Assembly (NCBI RefSeq): GCF_029266915.1
Contig: NZ_JARIEF010000063.1
Span: 1 to 37,143, forward strand
Reading direction: 5' to 3'
DNA length: 37,143 bases
Origin: Tissierella sp.
GTDB lineage: Bacteria > Bacillota > Clostridia > Tissierellales > Tissierellaceae
Of the stretch, positions 21,526 through 29,828 are shown in pieces (within the stretch, counting starts at the first letter, position 1; each line of letters starts with the position of its first letter). The notes beneath the pieces are model-generated. The model was not told the DNA's origin. It saw only the letters and a program-made list of their open reading frames with translations, and searched no databases. The position numbers and the translations under genes were made by a program.

Positions 21526-23745
21526 TTGTTTAGTTTTAGAAAAAAAGAAATACCTCTTCTTAAGACCAAGCTTGTTCACACAACACCTGGAAGGGTAAGA
21601 GTGAACTGTAGAGCTTTGGAGTTTTTAAGAGAGGTAGTAGCAGATATAGAAAAAGAATTAAATAAAATGAGTTTTGTAAAAGAAGCTAGTGTAAACTATA
21701 TAACTAAGAATGGCTTGATTTTCTATGATGAAGATCAGGTAAGTCGTGAAGAAGTTATAGCATTCTTTGAACATGTCATATCAAAACATTCAATGATGGC
21801 CTATCAAAACGAGAGAGAAGAAGAAAGACTTAAGCTCTCAAGTGATGAATCTGAAGAAGAGTCCATACCAAAAATAGTTAAAAGAATAGTTATAAATGGA
21901 GCGGTTATAGCCTTTTCGGTTCTAGCAAAGGGACCAGCAACAAGACCTCTTTTAAGAGGATCCAAGCTTGCAAGATTTACAACCCTTCCAGCGCTAACTA
22001 GTCTCTACCTTACAAAACCCATACTTGAAAGCGGCCTGTGGGGATTTAAGGAAGATTTAAAACCAAATGCAGATGCCTTAACTACGACAGCTATATTTGC
22101 AAGTCTTGCTGTAGGAAACGGAATATCCGCACTTACAATAATACTTCTCTCTGAAATAGCAGAACTGATGACAAGTTATACTATGAGTAAAACAAGAGAA
22201 TCTATAGAGGGAATGATGAGCCTTAAAGATGAACTTGTATGGAAGGTTCTAGAAGACGGAACAGTTAAAAAACAAAGAGTTGAAACAATAGTTAAAGGAG
22301 ACACTGTTTTAATTCAAACGGGAGAGAAAGTTTGTGTTGACGGTGAAGTAGTTTCAGGAGAAGCTATAATAGATGAAGCGGCTGTAACAGGAGAATACAT
22401 GCCTGACATTAAAAGATCCGGTAGCTACGTTTACGCCGGTGGAATTATTAAAAGCGGAAATATAAAAGTATTAACTGAAAAAACCGGAGACGACACAGTC
22501 GTCTCTAGAATAATCAGCATGGTTGAAAATGCTGCAAGTGAGAAGGCACCGATTCAAAACTATGCCGATCAGTTTTCGTCATATTTAATACCATTTAACT
22601 TTCTTTTAGCTGGCATAACTTATGCAGTAACAAAGAGTTCTACCAGAGCTCTTAATATGCTGGTAATAGATTACTCCTGTGGAATAAAACTTTCAACTGC
22701 AACGGCTTTTTCAGCTTCAATAAATACAGCAGTTAAAAACGGCGTTCTAATAAAGGGCGGCAACTATATAGAAGCACTTTCAACGGCAGATACTATAATA
22801 TTTGATAAGACCGGAACTCTAACAGAGGGAAAACCCGATGTAGTAGATATTGTTATAGCAGACAACAGATACAGCGAAAACAGACTGATGGAACTGGCTC
22901 TAGCGGCTGAAGAAACGTCAAGCCATCCAATTGCTCAGGCTATACTTTCAAAGGGCAGAAAAGACGGTATAAACATTATCAAGCATGGTGAGATCATCAC
23001 CCATGTAGCTAGAGGAACTGAAACATCAGTTGAAGAAGATAGAATAGTAAGAGCAGGCAACAGAGCTTTTATGGAAGAAAATAAAATAGACACCTCAAAG
23101 ATAAAAACTGAGGTAGAAGAACTTATCAAAAAAGGACAAAGTGTAGTCTATATTTCATTAGATGATAAATTAATTGGAGTTCTTGGAATACAAGATAAGA
23201 TGAGAATCAATATGAAAAAGTCTATAAATAACTTGAGATTTAAAGAGGTAGACGATATAAGGCTTTTAACTGGAGATATAACGGAACAAGCACAAGTCGT
23301 AGCAAACAGAATTGGTGTAGATAGTTATAAGGGAGAGCTTCTTCCCGAGGACAAAGCTAAAACAGTTCTAAGACTTCAATCAGAAGGTTCAAAAGTTATA
23401 ATGGTTGGAGACGGAATAAACGACGCACCGGCTCTTGCCTACGCAGATGTTGGTATTTCTCTTGGAGCAAGCAGTACAGATGTAGCCATGGAAACATCAG
23501 ACATTACAATACAAAGCGACAATCCTATGATGATACCGACTGTTATAGGCTTATCCAAAAAGACCATGAATATAGTTCGTCAGAACTTTGGTTTTGCAAT
23601 AGGAATAAACACTATAGGTCTTATGATGGGAGCTACTGGATACCTTCCTGTTTTATGGGGAGCAGTACTTCACAATTCTAGTACTATACTTGTAGTAATG
23701 AACTCTTTAAGACTTCTCTTATTTGATATGGAAAGGGGGAATTAG
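21526..23745 (+). CDS. P1B-type metal ATPase with cysteine-less HMA2 domain (FezB-like)
   Basis: This 739-residue P-type ATPase starts at TTG (21526) after GGAGATG. Residues 1-100 form an HMA-like module (VHTTPGRVRVNCRA and ASVNYITKNGLIFY) that lacks CxxC. The core is intact: actuator TGE (288-290), phosphorylated Asp427 in FDKTGTLTEG, SSHP (465-468) and GDGINDAPA (628 on). The membrane metal motif is DYSCGIKLS with Cys385, not CPC, SPC or TPC. Ferrosome clusters of Desulfovibrio and Clostridioides difficile encode such a P1B-6 ATPase that drives iron into an organelle. The neighbouring HMA-like proteins support that match. A plain Mn, Zn or Fe exporter of the CtpC type is the main alternative. 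Confidence 0.82.
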   Translation: MFSFRKKEIPLLKTKLVHTTPGRVRVNCRALEFLREVVADIEKELNKMSFVKEASVNYITKNGLIFYDEDQVSREEVIAFFEHVISKHSMMAYQNEREEERLKLSSDESEEESIPKIVKRIVINGAVIAFSVLAKGPATRPLLRGSKLARFTTLPALTSLYLTKPILESGLWGFKEDLKPNADALTTTAIFASLAVGNGISALTIILLSEIAELMTSYTMSKTRESIEGMMSLKDELVWKVLEDGTVKKQRVETIVKGDTVLIQTGEKVCVDGEVVSGEAIIDEAAVTGEYMPDIKRSGSYVYAGGIIKSGNIKVLTEKTGDDTVVSRIISMVENAASEKAPIQNYADQFSSYLIPFNFLLAGITYAVTKSSTRALNMLVIDYSCGIKLSTATAFSASINTAVKNGVLIKGGNYIEALSTADTIIFDKTGTLTEGKPDVVDIVIADNRYSENRLMELALAAEETSSHPIAQAILSKGRKDGINIIKHGEIITHVARGTETSVEEDRIVRAGNRAFMEENKIDTSKIKTEVEELIKKGQSVVYISLDDKLIGVLGIQDKMRINMKKSINNLRFKEVDDIRLLTGDITEQAQVVANRIGVDSYKGELLPEDKAKTVLRLQSEGSKVIMVGDGINDAPALAYADVGISLGASSTDVAMETSDITIQSDNPMMIPTVIGLSKKTMNIVRQNFGFAIGINTIGLMMGATGYLPVLWGAVLHNSSTILVVMNSLRLLLFDMERGN

Positions 23746-23749
23746 AGAT

Positions 23750-24595
23750 ATGGTTTATCCTACTATTTTTATATCACATAAATTGGAAAACAGGGTAAGA
23801 TTTAAACTATCTCTTCCCTTAACAGATCCACAAGAAACAGCAAAATTTTTAACAGAGTATGAGGGGATAGATAGTTTTGAATACAATAATATAACCAAAT
23901 CTGTCTTGATTACCTTTGATAATTTAAAGGTAGATGTAAATGAAGTAATGATAAGGCTTTCAATCTCCTATACCAAACAGTATAAGATGACACCTGTAAA
24001 CATACTCATTGCCAAGAATAAGAAAAACTCATCGCTTGCATATTTTTCAATGGCAAATATTATAGTTGCAGCGCTTGTAAAGAGTTTAAATCCCTTTGCT
24101 AATAAGGAAATCTTAAACTTCTTGTCCTGGTCAGCTGTTGGATCAACATCGCTTGCGATACTCGATCATGGATATAGAGAAATTAAAGAACAGGGATCAT
24201 TTGACCCAGAACTTATTTCATCAGTTTATCTTTTCAATGCTGTTAAAAATGGAAAGCTTGTAACCGGATCTCTGATAACTTGGCTTGCAGCCTTTGGAAG
24301 ACATACACTTGACCTTCCTTATGAAGCTGTAACTGTTAAGGTAAAAGAATACAATAATATATTCACCGGAGAGCCTCACTACAATATAAGTACTTTTCAT
24401 GGGGCAATTGTTAATGATGCAAATCTAGATGGTAAGCTTGATGGAAGAATAACTATAACCAGAGATTTAATATCTAAGTATATAAACAATAAACCTTCTA
24501 AAATAAGAAATAATTACTTTATGGGAAGCAATTCCATGCTCGACAGTAAGGAAGTTGGAGCTTCTCAATTTATAGGAGAAGCTGAGATAATTTAA
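23750..24595 (+). CDS. HMA2-like membrane protein of the ATPase operon
   Basis: This 281-residue protein starts at ATG 23750, four bases after the ATPase stop, with AAAGGGGGA inside the ATPase end. An HMA-like module (LENRVRFKLSLPL at about 11-23 and FEYNNITKSVLITF at about 51-64) is followed by a hydrophobic central part (about 98-200), then a soluble C-terminus with VNDANLDGKLDGRITI. It has no cysteine. It keeps the same module signature as the other three operon members, so it is probably a membrane component of the same complex. No specific family name is recognised. Confidence 0.6.
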   Translation: MVYPTIFISHKLENRVRFKLSLPLTDPQETAKFLTEYEGIDSFEYNNITKSVLITFDNLKVDVNEVMIRLSISYTKQYKMTPVNILIAKNKKNSSLAYFSMANIIVAALVKSLNPFANKEILNFLSWSAVGSTSLAILDHGYREIKEQGSFDPELISSVYLFNAVKNGKLVTGSLITWLAAFGRHTLDLPYEAVTVKVKEYNNIFTGEPHYNISTFHGAIVNDANLDGKLDGRITITRDLISKYINNKPSKIRNNYFMGSNSMLDSKEVGASQFIGEAEII

Positions 24596-24672
24596 AGAAA
24601 TATTGACGAATTAGTGATATAATGAAAAAATGATATAAAACTTATAAGAAAAAACCTGAGGAGGTAATAAAT

Positions 24673-24945
24673 ATGTTTGCAAAAGTAAACAATGATCATA
24701 TGATGGGATTAGCAGTTGGAGTAGGTGCTTGTGCAGTTGGATATTATCTATACAAGAAAAATGAAGAGCAAGTAGATACTTTCTTAAAGAAGCAAGGAAT
24801 CAATATGCCAGCTTCTACTAATAAAAACTACAACGCGATGAGTATAGAAGAATTAATGGAAACAAAAGAATTGATAGAAGATCTTATAGCTGAAAAAGAA
24901 GTAGCAATAACTTCTGAAACAGCAGTACCAGCTGAAGAATTATAA
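24673..24945 (+). CDS. Small membrane-anchored protein at the end of the ATPase operon
   Basis: This 90-residue protein has one N-terminal glycine-rich membrane segment (MMGLAVGVGACAVGYYLY, residues 10-27) and a helical acidic tail. An AGGAGGT site precedes the ATG. A TGATATAAT element at about 24614-24622 could give it a promoter of its own in addition to operon read-through. It resembles the small DUF6110-type proteins found beside metal ATPases, but I am not certain of that. Glycine-rich single-pass proteins can shape membranes (inference). Confidence 0.6.
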   Translation: MFAKVNNDHMMGLAVGVGACAVGYYLYKKNEEQVDTFLKKQGINMPASTNKNYNAMSIEELMETKELIEDLIAEKEVAITSETAVPAEEL

Positions 24946-24994
24946 AAAGAAATAATATAAGAAATATATAAGAAAAAGTAAAAGACACTAAAGG

Positions 24995-25028
24995 TTAAGG
25001 ACAAGGCTGCTTGTCCTTAATTTTTTTT
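24995..25028 (+). terminator. Terminator of the ATPase operon
   Basis: TTAAGGACAAG (24995-25005), loop GCTG and CTTGTCCTTAA (25010-25020) are followed by eight T. Confidence 0.95.
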
Positions 25029-25118
25029 GGAAAATTGGGTATAGGTACTATAAGAACTTTATAAGTACAATATTTTGTTAAAACATTAAGGGTGAGTTAT
25101 TTAGAAAGGGGTAATAAA

Positions 25119-25544
25119 ATGAGAAAAATTTTAGTTACAACAGATGGTTCTGAAAACTCTATAGCAGCATTGCTAGAAGCGAAACTCATGGCAAAGTGTA
25201 CAGATGCAACTATTGACATCCTTCATGTTTCAAAAAACTTAGTAGAAAGACCTTATATGCGGGTAAATGATGAGTCTTTGAAGTCAATGGAAGATTTAAA
25301 AGATCTTGGTAAAAAAATTTTAAATGACGCAGAAAAATTATTTGATGATTTTTCTGGAGAAGTAAATCTTAAATTGATGGTGGGCAGTCCAGCAGATGTA
25401 ATCATAGAATTGGCGCAAGATGAGGGATATGATCTTATAGTGATGGGAAGCAGGGGACTTGGAACCTTTTCAAGAACTATCCTTGGAAGCGTATCAAACA
25501 AAGTTTTAAACCATTCCAAGACAAATGTATTGATAGTTAAATAA
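25119..25544 (+). CDS. Universal stress protein (UspA family)
   Basis: This 141-residue protein has the Usp Rossmann-like fold: KILVTTDGSENS at the N-terminus and the ATP-binding motif MGSRGLGTFSRTILGSVS (G-x2-G-x9-G-S, about residues 109-126). It therefore probably binds ATP. AAAGGGG is eight bases before the ATG at 25119, which is preferred over the in-frame GTG at 25092. It is followed after 31 bases by a close paralogue. Confidence 0.88.
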   Translation: MRKILVTTDGSENSIAALLEAKLMAKCTDATIDILHVSKNLVERPYMRVNDESLKSMEDLKDLGKKILNDAEKLFDDFSGEVNLKLMVGSPADVIIELAQDEGYDLIVMGSRGLGTFSRTILGSVSNKVLNHSKTNVLIVK

Positions 25545-25575
25545 CTCTAATCATAAACTATGAAAGGAGCAGATC

Positions 25576-26001
25576 ATGAAAAAAATACTAGTAACTGTAG
25601 ATGGATCTGAGAATTCTAACAGAGCTTTATTAGAGGCTAAAATGATAGCCAAATGTACCGGAGCAGACGTAGATGTTTTAACTGTAACGGAGTATCTAGT
25701 TATAAGCCCTTATATGGGTGTAAAATATAAGGCCATGCCTCTTAGTGACCATGCAAAAGAGGATGCGCAGAATATTTTAAAAGATGCTTTAACTTTATTT
25801 GATGACTTTGAAGGAAAAGTAGAGGGGCTTATTGAATCGGGAGACCCAGCAGATGTTATAATAGAAACAGCAAAGCAAGGAAAATACAACCTTTTGGTAA
25901 TGGGCAGCCGCGGGCTAGGAACATTTTCAAGAGCTATGCTAGGCAGCGTCTCTAATAAGGTGCTCAACCATGGAAGTATAAATGTTTTAATAATTAAATA
26001 A
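25576..26001 (+). CDS. Universal stress protein (UspA family)
   Basis: This 141-residue paralogue of the previous gene has KILVTVDGSENSNRALLEAK at the start and the same ATP motif MGSRGLGTFSRAMLGSVS. An AAAGGAG site supports the ATG. It lies in tandem with the gene at 25119 and convergent with a third copy at 26068, so one family expanded locally. Confidence 0.88.
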   Translation: MKKILVTVDGSENSNRALLEAKMIAKCTGADVDVLTVTEYLVISPYMGVKYKAMPLSDHAKEDAQNILKDALTLFDDFEGKVEGLIESGDPADVIIETAKQGKYNLLVMGSRGLGTFSRAMLGSVSNKVLNHGSINVLIIK

Positions 26002-26020
26002 ATAACTTACTAGGATGAAA

Positions 26021-26064
26021 AAAATAAACCTCCAGACTGATCAGAGTCTGGAGGTTTATTTTTT
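26021..26064. terminator. Bidirectional terminator between convergent Usp genes
   Basis: AAAATAAACCTCCAGACT (26021-26038) pairs with 26045-26062 over a 6-base loop, with T-runs on the plus side and A/T on the other. Confidence 0.92.
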
Positions 26065-26067
26065 GAT

Positions 26068-26496
26068 CTACTTAACTATAAATATATTTGTCTTAACGTG
26101 ATGGAGAACTCTGCTTGAAACACTTCCAAGCATGGCACGGGAAAATGTACCAAGACCCCGGCTTCCCATAACTATCAATTCATAATCATTATCTTTAACT
26201 TCTTTTATAATTATATCTGCCGGATCCCCTCTTTCAAGCTTTGTTTCTATTTCGCCTTCAAAATCATCAAATAGTTTTAAAGATTCTTCTAAAATCTTCT
26301 CTCCTATCTGCCTTAAATCCTTATCTGACTGTTGAATCATATTATACTGCATGGTCATATAAGGAGTTATTACAATGTCGTTTACCACATTAAGTATTAT
26401 TATTTTTAAATCGAGTGCTGTGGCCAGACGTTTTGCTTCTAACAAGGCTTTTTTTGAATTCTTAGAACCATCTGTAGTAACTAAAAGTTTTTTCAT
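26068..26496 (-). CDS. Universal stress protein (UspA family)
   Basis: This 142-residue Usp has KLLVTTDGSKNSKKALLEAK and the ATP motif MGSRGLGTFSRAMLGSVS, which is identical over 18 residues to that of the gene at 25576. It is inverted relative to its two paralogues. A GGGGG site precedes the ATG. Its place suggests a separate promoter and perhaps different timing from the tandem pair. Confidence 0.88.
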   Translation of the reverse strand: MKKLLVTTDGSKNSKKALLEAKRLATALDLKIIILNVVNDIVITPYMTMQYNMIQQSDKDLRQIGEKILEESLKLFDDFEGEIETKLERGDPADIIIKEVKDNDYELIVMGSRGLGTFSRAMLGSVSSRVLHHVKTNIFIVK

Positions 26497-26602
26497 ATCA
26501 ATTGCCCCCTCTATAGCTGTCTATATTATAGCTATACCCCTAAAGGTAAAAATTATTGTATAAAACTATCTAATTGGGTAAATAGTATCTAGGAGTGATA
26601 AT

Positions 26603-27601
26603 ATGAATATAATTATTTTAAAAGAAAGTGATATAAAAGAAATATTTTCTATGAAAGATGCAATAAAAGCATCAAAAGATGCGCTGGAACTTTATTCAAA
26701 AGGAGAGAGCGACATACCCCTTCGAGTAAATATTGATGTTCCAGAAGAAAATGGACAAAGTCTTTACATGCCTGGGTACGTTTCAGGTGCAAGAGCACTT
26801 GGAGTTAAAATCGTTTCAACCTATCCAGATAACAGTAAAATAGGACTTGAGACCATATCATCTATGATGGTTATGAAGGACTCTGCAACAGGAGAGATAA
26901 ATGCTATAATGGATGGAAACTACCTGACAAAACTAAGAACCGGAGCTGTCTCTGGTGCGGCAACTGATTTACTTGCAAGAAAAGATGCAAAAATATTTGC
27001 GCTTATAGGAACTGGAGGCCAGGCAAGAACGCAATTAGAAGCCATTCTCAATGTCAGAGCTATTCAAGAGGTCAGAGTTTCAGGTAGAGATAAAGAAAAA
27101 GGACAAAAATTTGCAGATGCTATGATGGAAGAGTTTGGACAAGCTTTCAATGTAAGCATCAAGTTTGTTGAGAATTCAGATGAAGCCATAGATGGAGCTG
27201 ATATAATAACAACAGCAACAACTTCTCCAAGACCTGTATTTGACGGAAGATTAGTAAAAAAAGGAGCCCATATAAATGGAGTTGGTTCATTTACACCTAC
27301 TATGCAGGAGATAGACCCTTATACTCTTAATCATGCCGAGAAAATCTACCTAGATACAAGGGATGGAGTCCTAAATGAATGCGGAGACTTTATAATCCCA
27401 ATTGAGAGCGGTGAATTTTCTAAAGACAAGATAACAGGAGAACTAGGAGAAGCCATAGCTGGAAAAATAAAATCCAGAGAAAATGATGAAGAAATAACTC
27501 TCTTTAACACAGTAGGAAGCGCAGTTTTAGATCTTGTAACTGCGAAAAGAATTTATGACAAGGCAGTTAAAGAGGAAAAAGGCTCTAGGATAGATCTCTA
27601 A
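26603..27601 (+). CDS. Ornithine cyclodeaminase / mu-crystallin family protein
   Basis: This 332-residue protein has the full family layout: an N-terminal dimerisation part with SLYMPGYV and GVKIVSTYPDN, then GEINAIMDGNYLTKLRTGAVSG (Lys and Arg that bind substrate, about 100-116), and an NAD-binding motif ALIGTGGQARTQLEA (about 135-149). GVGSFTPTMQEID lies near residue 230. Relatives include ornithine cyclodeaminase, alanine dehydrogenase and ketimine reductases, so the exact reaction is open. No arginine or ornithine gene lies beside it. AGGAGTG precedes the ATG. Confidence 0.85.
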   Translation: MNIIILKESDIKEIFSMKDAIKASKDALELYSKGESDIPLRVNIDVPEENGQSLYMPGYVSGARALGVKIVSTYPDNSKIGLETISSMMVMKDSATGEINAIMDGNYLTKLRTGAVSGAATDLLARKDAKIFALIGTGGQARTQLEAILNVRAIQEVRVSGRDKEKGQKFADAMMEEFGQAFNVSIKFVENSDEAIDGADIITTATTSPRPVFDGRLVKKGAHINGVGSFTPTMQEIDPYTLNHAEKIYLDTRDGVLNECGDFIIPIESGEFSKDKITGELGEAIAGKIKSRENDEEITLFNTVGSAVLDLVTAKRIYDKAVKEEKGSRIDL

Positions 27602-27607
27602 TTTAAA

Positions 27608-27647
27608 AGATATAAAAGATCCAAAGCATTTAGGATCTTTTATATCT
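27608..27647. terminator. Hairpin after the ornithine-cyclodeaminase-family gene
   Basis: AGATATAAAAGATCC (27608-27622) pairs exactly with 27633-27647 across ten bases. The T-run after it is weak, so termination may be partial. Confidence 0.65.
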
Positions 27648-27700
27648 GCTAATATATTAAATATTGTCATATAAGTACATCTATCATCTTTAAATAGGTC

Positions 27701-27729
27701 TTGACAAATACTCTGGTATAAGATATACT
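27701..27729 (+). promoter_or_regulatory. Strong promoter of the leader/UPF0316 transcript
   Basis: A perfect TTGACA (27701-27706), 17-base spacer and TATACT (27724-27729). The transcript would start near 27736, about 180 bases before the gene. Confidence 0.82.
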
Positions 27730-27735
27730 TATAAA

Positions 27736-27884
27736 GTTAGATTAATAGTTGTGGAAGTAAAATGAAATATTTTGTGGGCAGTTTATATCTTAAAAGAAGA
27801 GATCTTAATGCAGAAAATATAAATTATTTAATATAAAACTACTTAATAGCTAACTACCATATAAATGTATATGGTGGTTTTTTT
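27736..27884 (+). promoter_or_regulatory. Long 5' leader ending in an intrinsic terminator (attenuator-like)
   Basis: Between the promoter and the UPF0316 gene the leader ends in AACTACCATATA (27852-27863), loop AATG and TATATGGTGGTT (27868-27879), one G-T pair, then seven T (27878-27884). The terminator lies 33 bases before the start codon, so expression needs read-through. The leader also holds a possible 24-codon peptide starting MKYFVGSLYL after a weak GGAAG site. No known riboswitch motif is recognised. Confidence 0.6.
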
Positions 27885-27916
27885 AACGGAAAAAAATAGA
27901 GAGGAAGATTGAATAG

Positions 27917-28456
27917 ATGGAAAATAGTATGATAATAGGACTACTTGCTATGTTTTTAATAACAGCATTTACAAACATCCTATCAACACTTAAAACAATA
28001 TTTATGTCAAAGAGTATCATGAACCCAGTATACTTTTTAGTATTTATTGACGCAATTATATTTGCAACTATTGTAAGCAAGGTAACCAGTTCAGACGGAA
28101 TGGCCTACACAATAGCATTTGCACTTGGAAAGTCAATGGGAGTATTCTTAGGAGGAAAGATAGAGAGTAAACTGGCACTTGGAATATGCGAAGTAGATTT
28201 ATTTTTAAATGATGAAGATAAAGCAAGTCAGATAGCTCAAAAGCTTAGAGAAACAGGCTACACTGTAAATAACTTTTTAGTTGGTGGCAACAATGAAAGT
28301 CATAGATACCAAGTTGAAGTTGTAATAAACAGAAAAGAAATCTGTGTTTTAGAAGATATAATAAAACAGTTTGATGTAGAAAACCCTACTTTAAAAGTAA
28401 AAACTTTAAATAAAGTAGACGGCAAGATAACAACTACAAGACTCAGAGAAGCTTAA
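27917..28456 (+). CDS. UPF0316 / DUF2179 membrane protein
   Basis: This 179-residue protein has about three N-terminal membrane helices (roughly 5-25, 37-55 and 62-82) and a soluble C-terminal domain of the DUF2179 type (about 95-170). A GGKIESKLALG linker joins the parts. This is the UPF0316 layout; the family has no proven function. A GAGGAAG site stands about ten bases upstream. Expression is probably governed by the terminator in its leader. Confidence 0.75.
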   Translation: MENSMIIGLLAMFLITAFTNILSTLKTIFMSKSIMNPVYFLVFIDAIIFATIVSKVTSSDGMAYTIAFALGKSMGVFLGGKIESKLALGICEVDLFLNDEDKASQIAQKLRETGYTVNNFLVGGNNESHRYQVEVVINRKEICVLEDIIKQFDVENPTLKVKTLNKVDGKITTTRLREA

Positions 28457-28495
28457 AAAAGCTACCTATTTCATATAAATAATAGGTAGCTTTTT
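28456..28495 (+). terminator. Intrinsic terminator
   Basis: AAAAAGCTACCTATT (28456-28470) pairs with 28481-28495 over a 10-base loop; ends in five T. It may act in both directions. Confidence 0.9.
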
Positions 28496-28520
28496 GCATG
28501 TAAAGACTTATATAGAGTGA

Positions 28521-29519
28521 TTAAATTAATTTAGATAGAGTGTGGACAACTGAAAATATAATTACTGAAGCAAGATTTGCGGTTGTATCGTCCTGGTCAA
28601 ATCTCGGAGAAACTTCAGCTATGTCAAAACTGATAGTTTTATCAGATCTGAGTATATATTTTAAGAATATAAGAACCTTATCGGGATCAAGACCCAGAGG
28701 TTGTGGAGCACTTACTCCTGGAGCAAAGGCTGAAGAAAATACATCTGAACAAACAGTCAGATATATATGATCTTGTTCCCTTAAAAAATCATCCAGTTTT
28801 TCAATCATAGTATAGGAGTCCATGCTTACAATGTCCTTGGCTAAGATATAATCAACCCCCAGCTCGTCAGCTGTATTAAAAAGACTTGCGGTATTTCCGT
28901 GTTTTTGAATTCCAATACAGAAATAGGAATAGTTTATATTATTGACTTTTGCTGTATCAGCTATTTGCTTAAACATAGTTCCTGAAGTTCCTCCCTTGGA
29001 ATAGGGTCTTAAGTCAAAATGAGCATCAAAATTTATTATGCCTATGTTTTCCTCTTCATTTTTTTCTTTTAAATGATTTAATATACCCTTGTAATGACCA
29101 AAGGCTATTTCATGACCGCCTCCTAGAAGAATAGGAAAAAGGTTTAAGTCTAAAAGCTTCTCTACTGCTAGGGCTAGTGCATCTTGAGCTTCTTCTAAAT
29201 TATCATCTATACAAGAGATGTCACCGGCATCAAAGAGAGCTATCTCTTTAGAAAATTGGCAGGGAAGATTTCTAAGTTCTCGTCTTATACTTTCAGGACC
29301 CTTTGCAGCCCCCGTTCTTCCCTTGTTTAGTTTTACACCAGCATCTGATTTAAAACCTAAAAAAGCAAAGCCTAGTTTTCCGCTGTAAGGTTTTAGCTCT
29401 TTATCACTTAAATCAAGCTTCTCAACCCATTGATGCCACCTAAAACTATCAAAATCATCTTCACTGTCGACTCTTCCTTCCCAAGCAGATAAATTTACTG
29501 TCTCATAATTTTTTAGCAT
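28521..29519 (-). CDS. hutG: Formimidoylglutamase-like arginase-family hydrolase
   Basis: This 332-residue protein is a ureohydrolase-fold enzyme. GRTGAAKGPESIR lies near residue 70, LGGGHEIAFGHYKG near 130-145, and NFDAHFDLRP near 165-175 (Mn ligands in GGGHE and DAHxD). TVCSDVFSSAFAPGVSAPQP holds the third metal strand, where the usual SxDxDxxDP reads CSDVFSS: the outer ligands are Cys and Ser in place of Asp. APGVSAPQPLG is typical of formimidoylglutamase, which converts N-formimidoyl-glutamate to glutamate and formamide in histidine breakdown. No other hut gene is near, so the symbol is tentative. Confidence 0.72.
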   Translation of the reverse strand: MLKNYETVNLSAWEGRVDSEDDFDSFRWHQWVEKLDLSDKELKPYSGKLGFAFLGFKSDAGVKLNKGRTGAAKGPESIRRELRNLPCQFSKEIALFDAGDISCIDDNLEEAQDALALAVEKLLDLNLFPILLGGGHEIAFGHYKGILNHLKEKNEEENIGIINFDAHFDLRPYSKGGTSGTMFKQIADTAKVNNINYSYFCIGIQKHGNTASLFNTADELGVDYILAKDIVSMDSYTMIEKLDDFLREQDHIYLTVCSDVFSSAFAPGVSAPQPLGLDPDKVLIFLKYILRSDKTISFDIAEVSPRFDQDDTTANLASVIIFSVVHTLSKLI

Positions 29520-29828
29520 ATTATTTTATAGTCTCCTTTCTTTAAATATCTTCAATAAAATGTAAGTTTAATCTATATTCTTTCCAGGCTTTTTGCAGTG
29601 GAAAATATAGGGGATATAAAACTTGCATCCCTAATATAACTATATACCCATTAATCAGTAAATAAATTGAAAGACTACTCTAGCCAAGAGCTAAAAGAGA
29701 GGGCTAGGCGGATAAATCAAAATATTTCTATAGATAGGGAGGGCTTTGTTTGAGATTATTCCTAATATGGTATAATAAGAGGGAAAGAAATAAGAAAGAA
29801 ATTATAAAATAAAGGATAGGAGAAAATT
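29520..29828. other. Intergenic region with an extended -10 promoter for the barnase gene
   Basis: TGGTATAAT (29768-29776) is a perfect extended -10 for the plus-strand gene at 29829; no good -35 accompanies it. The rest of the interval is AT-rich without an ORF or strong hairpin. Confidence 0.5.
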
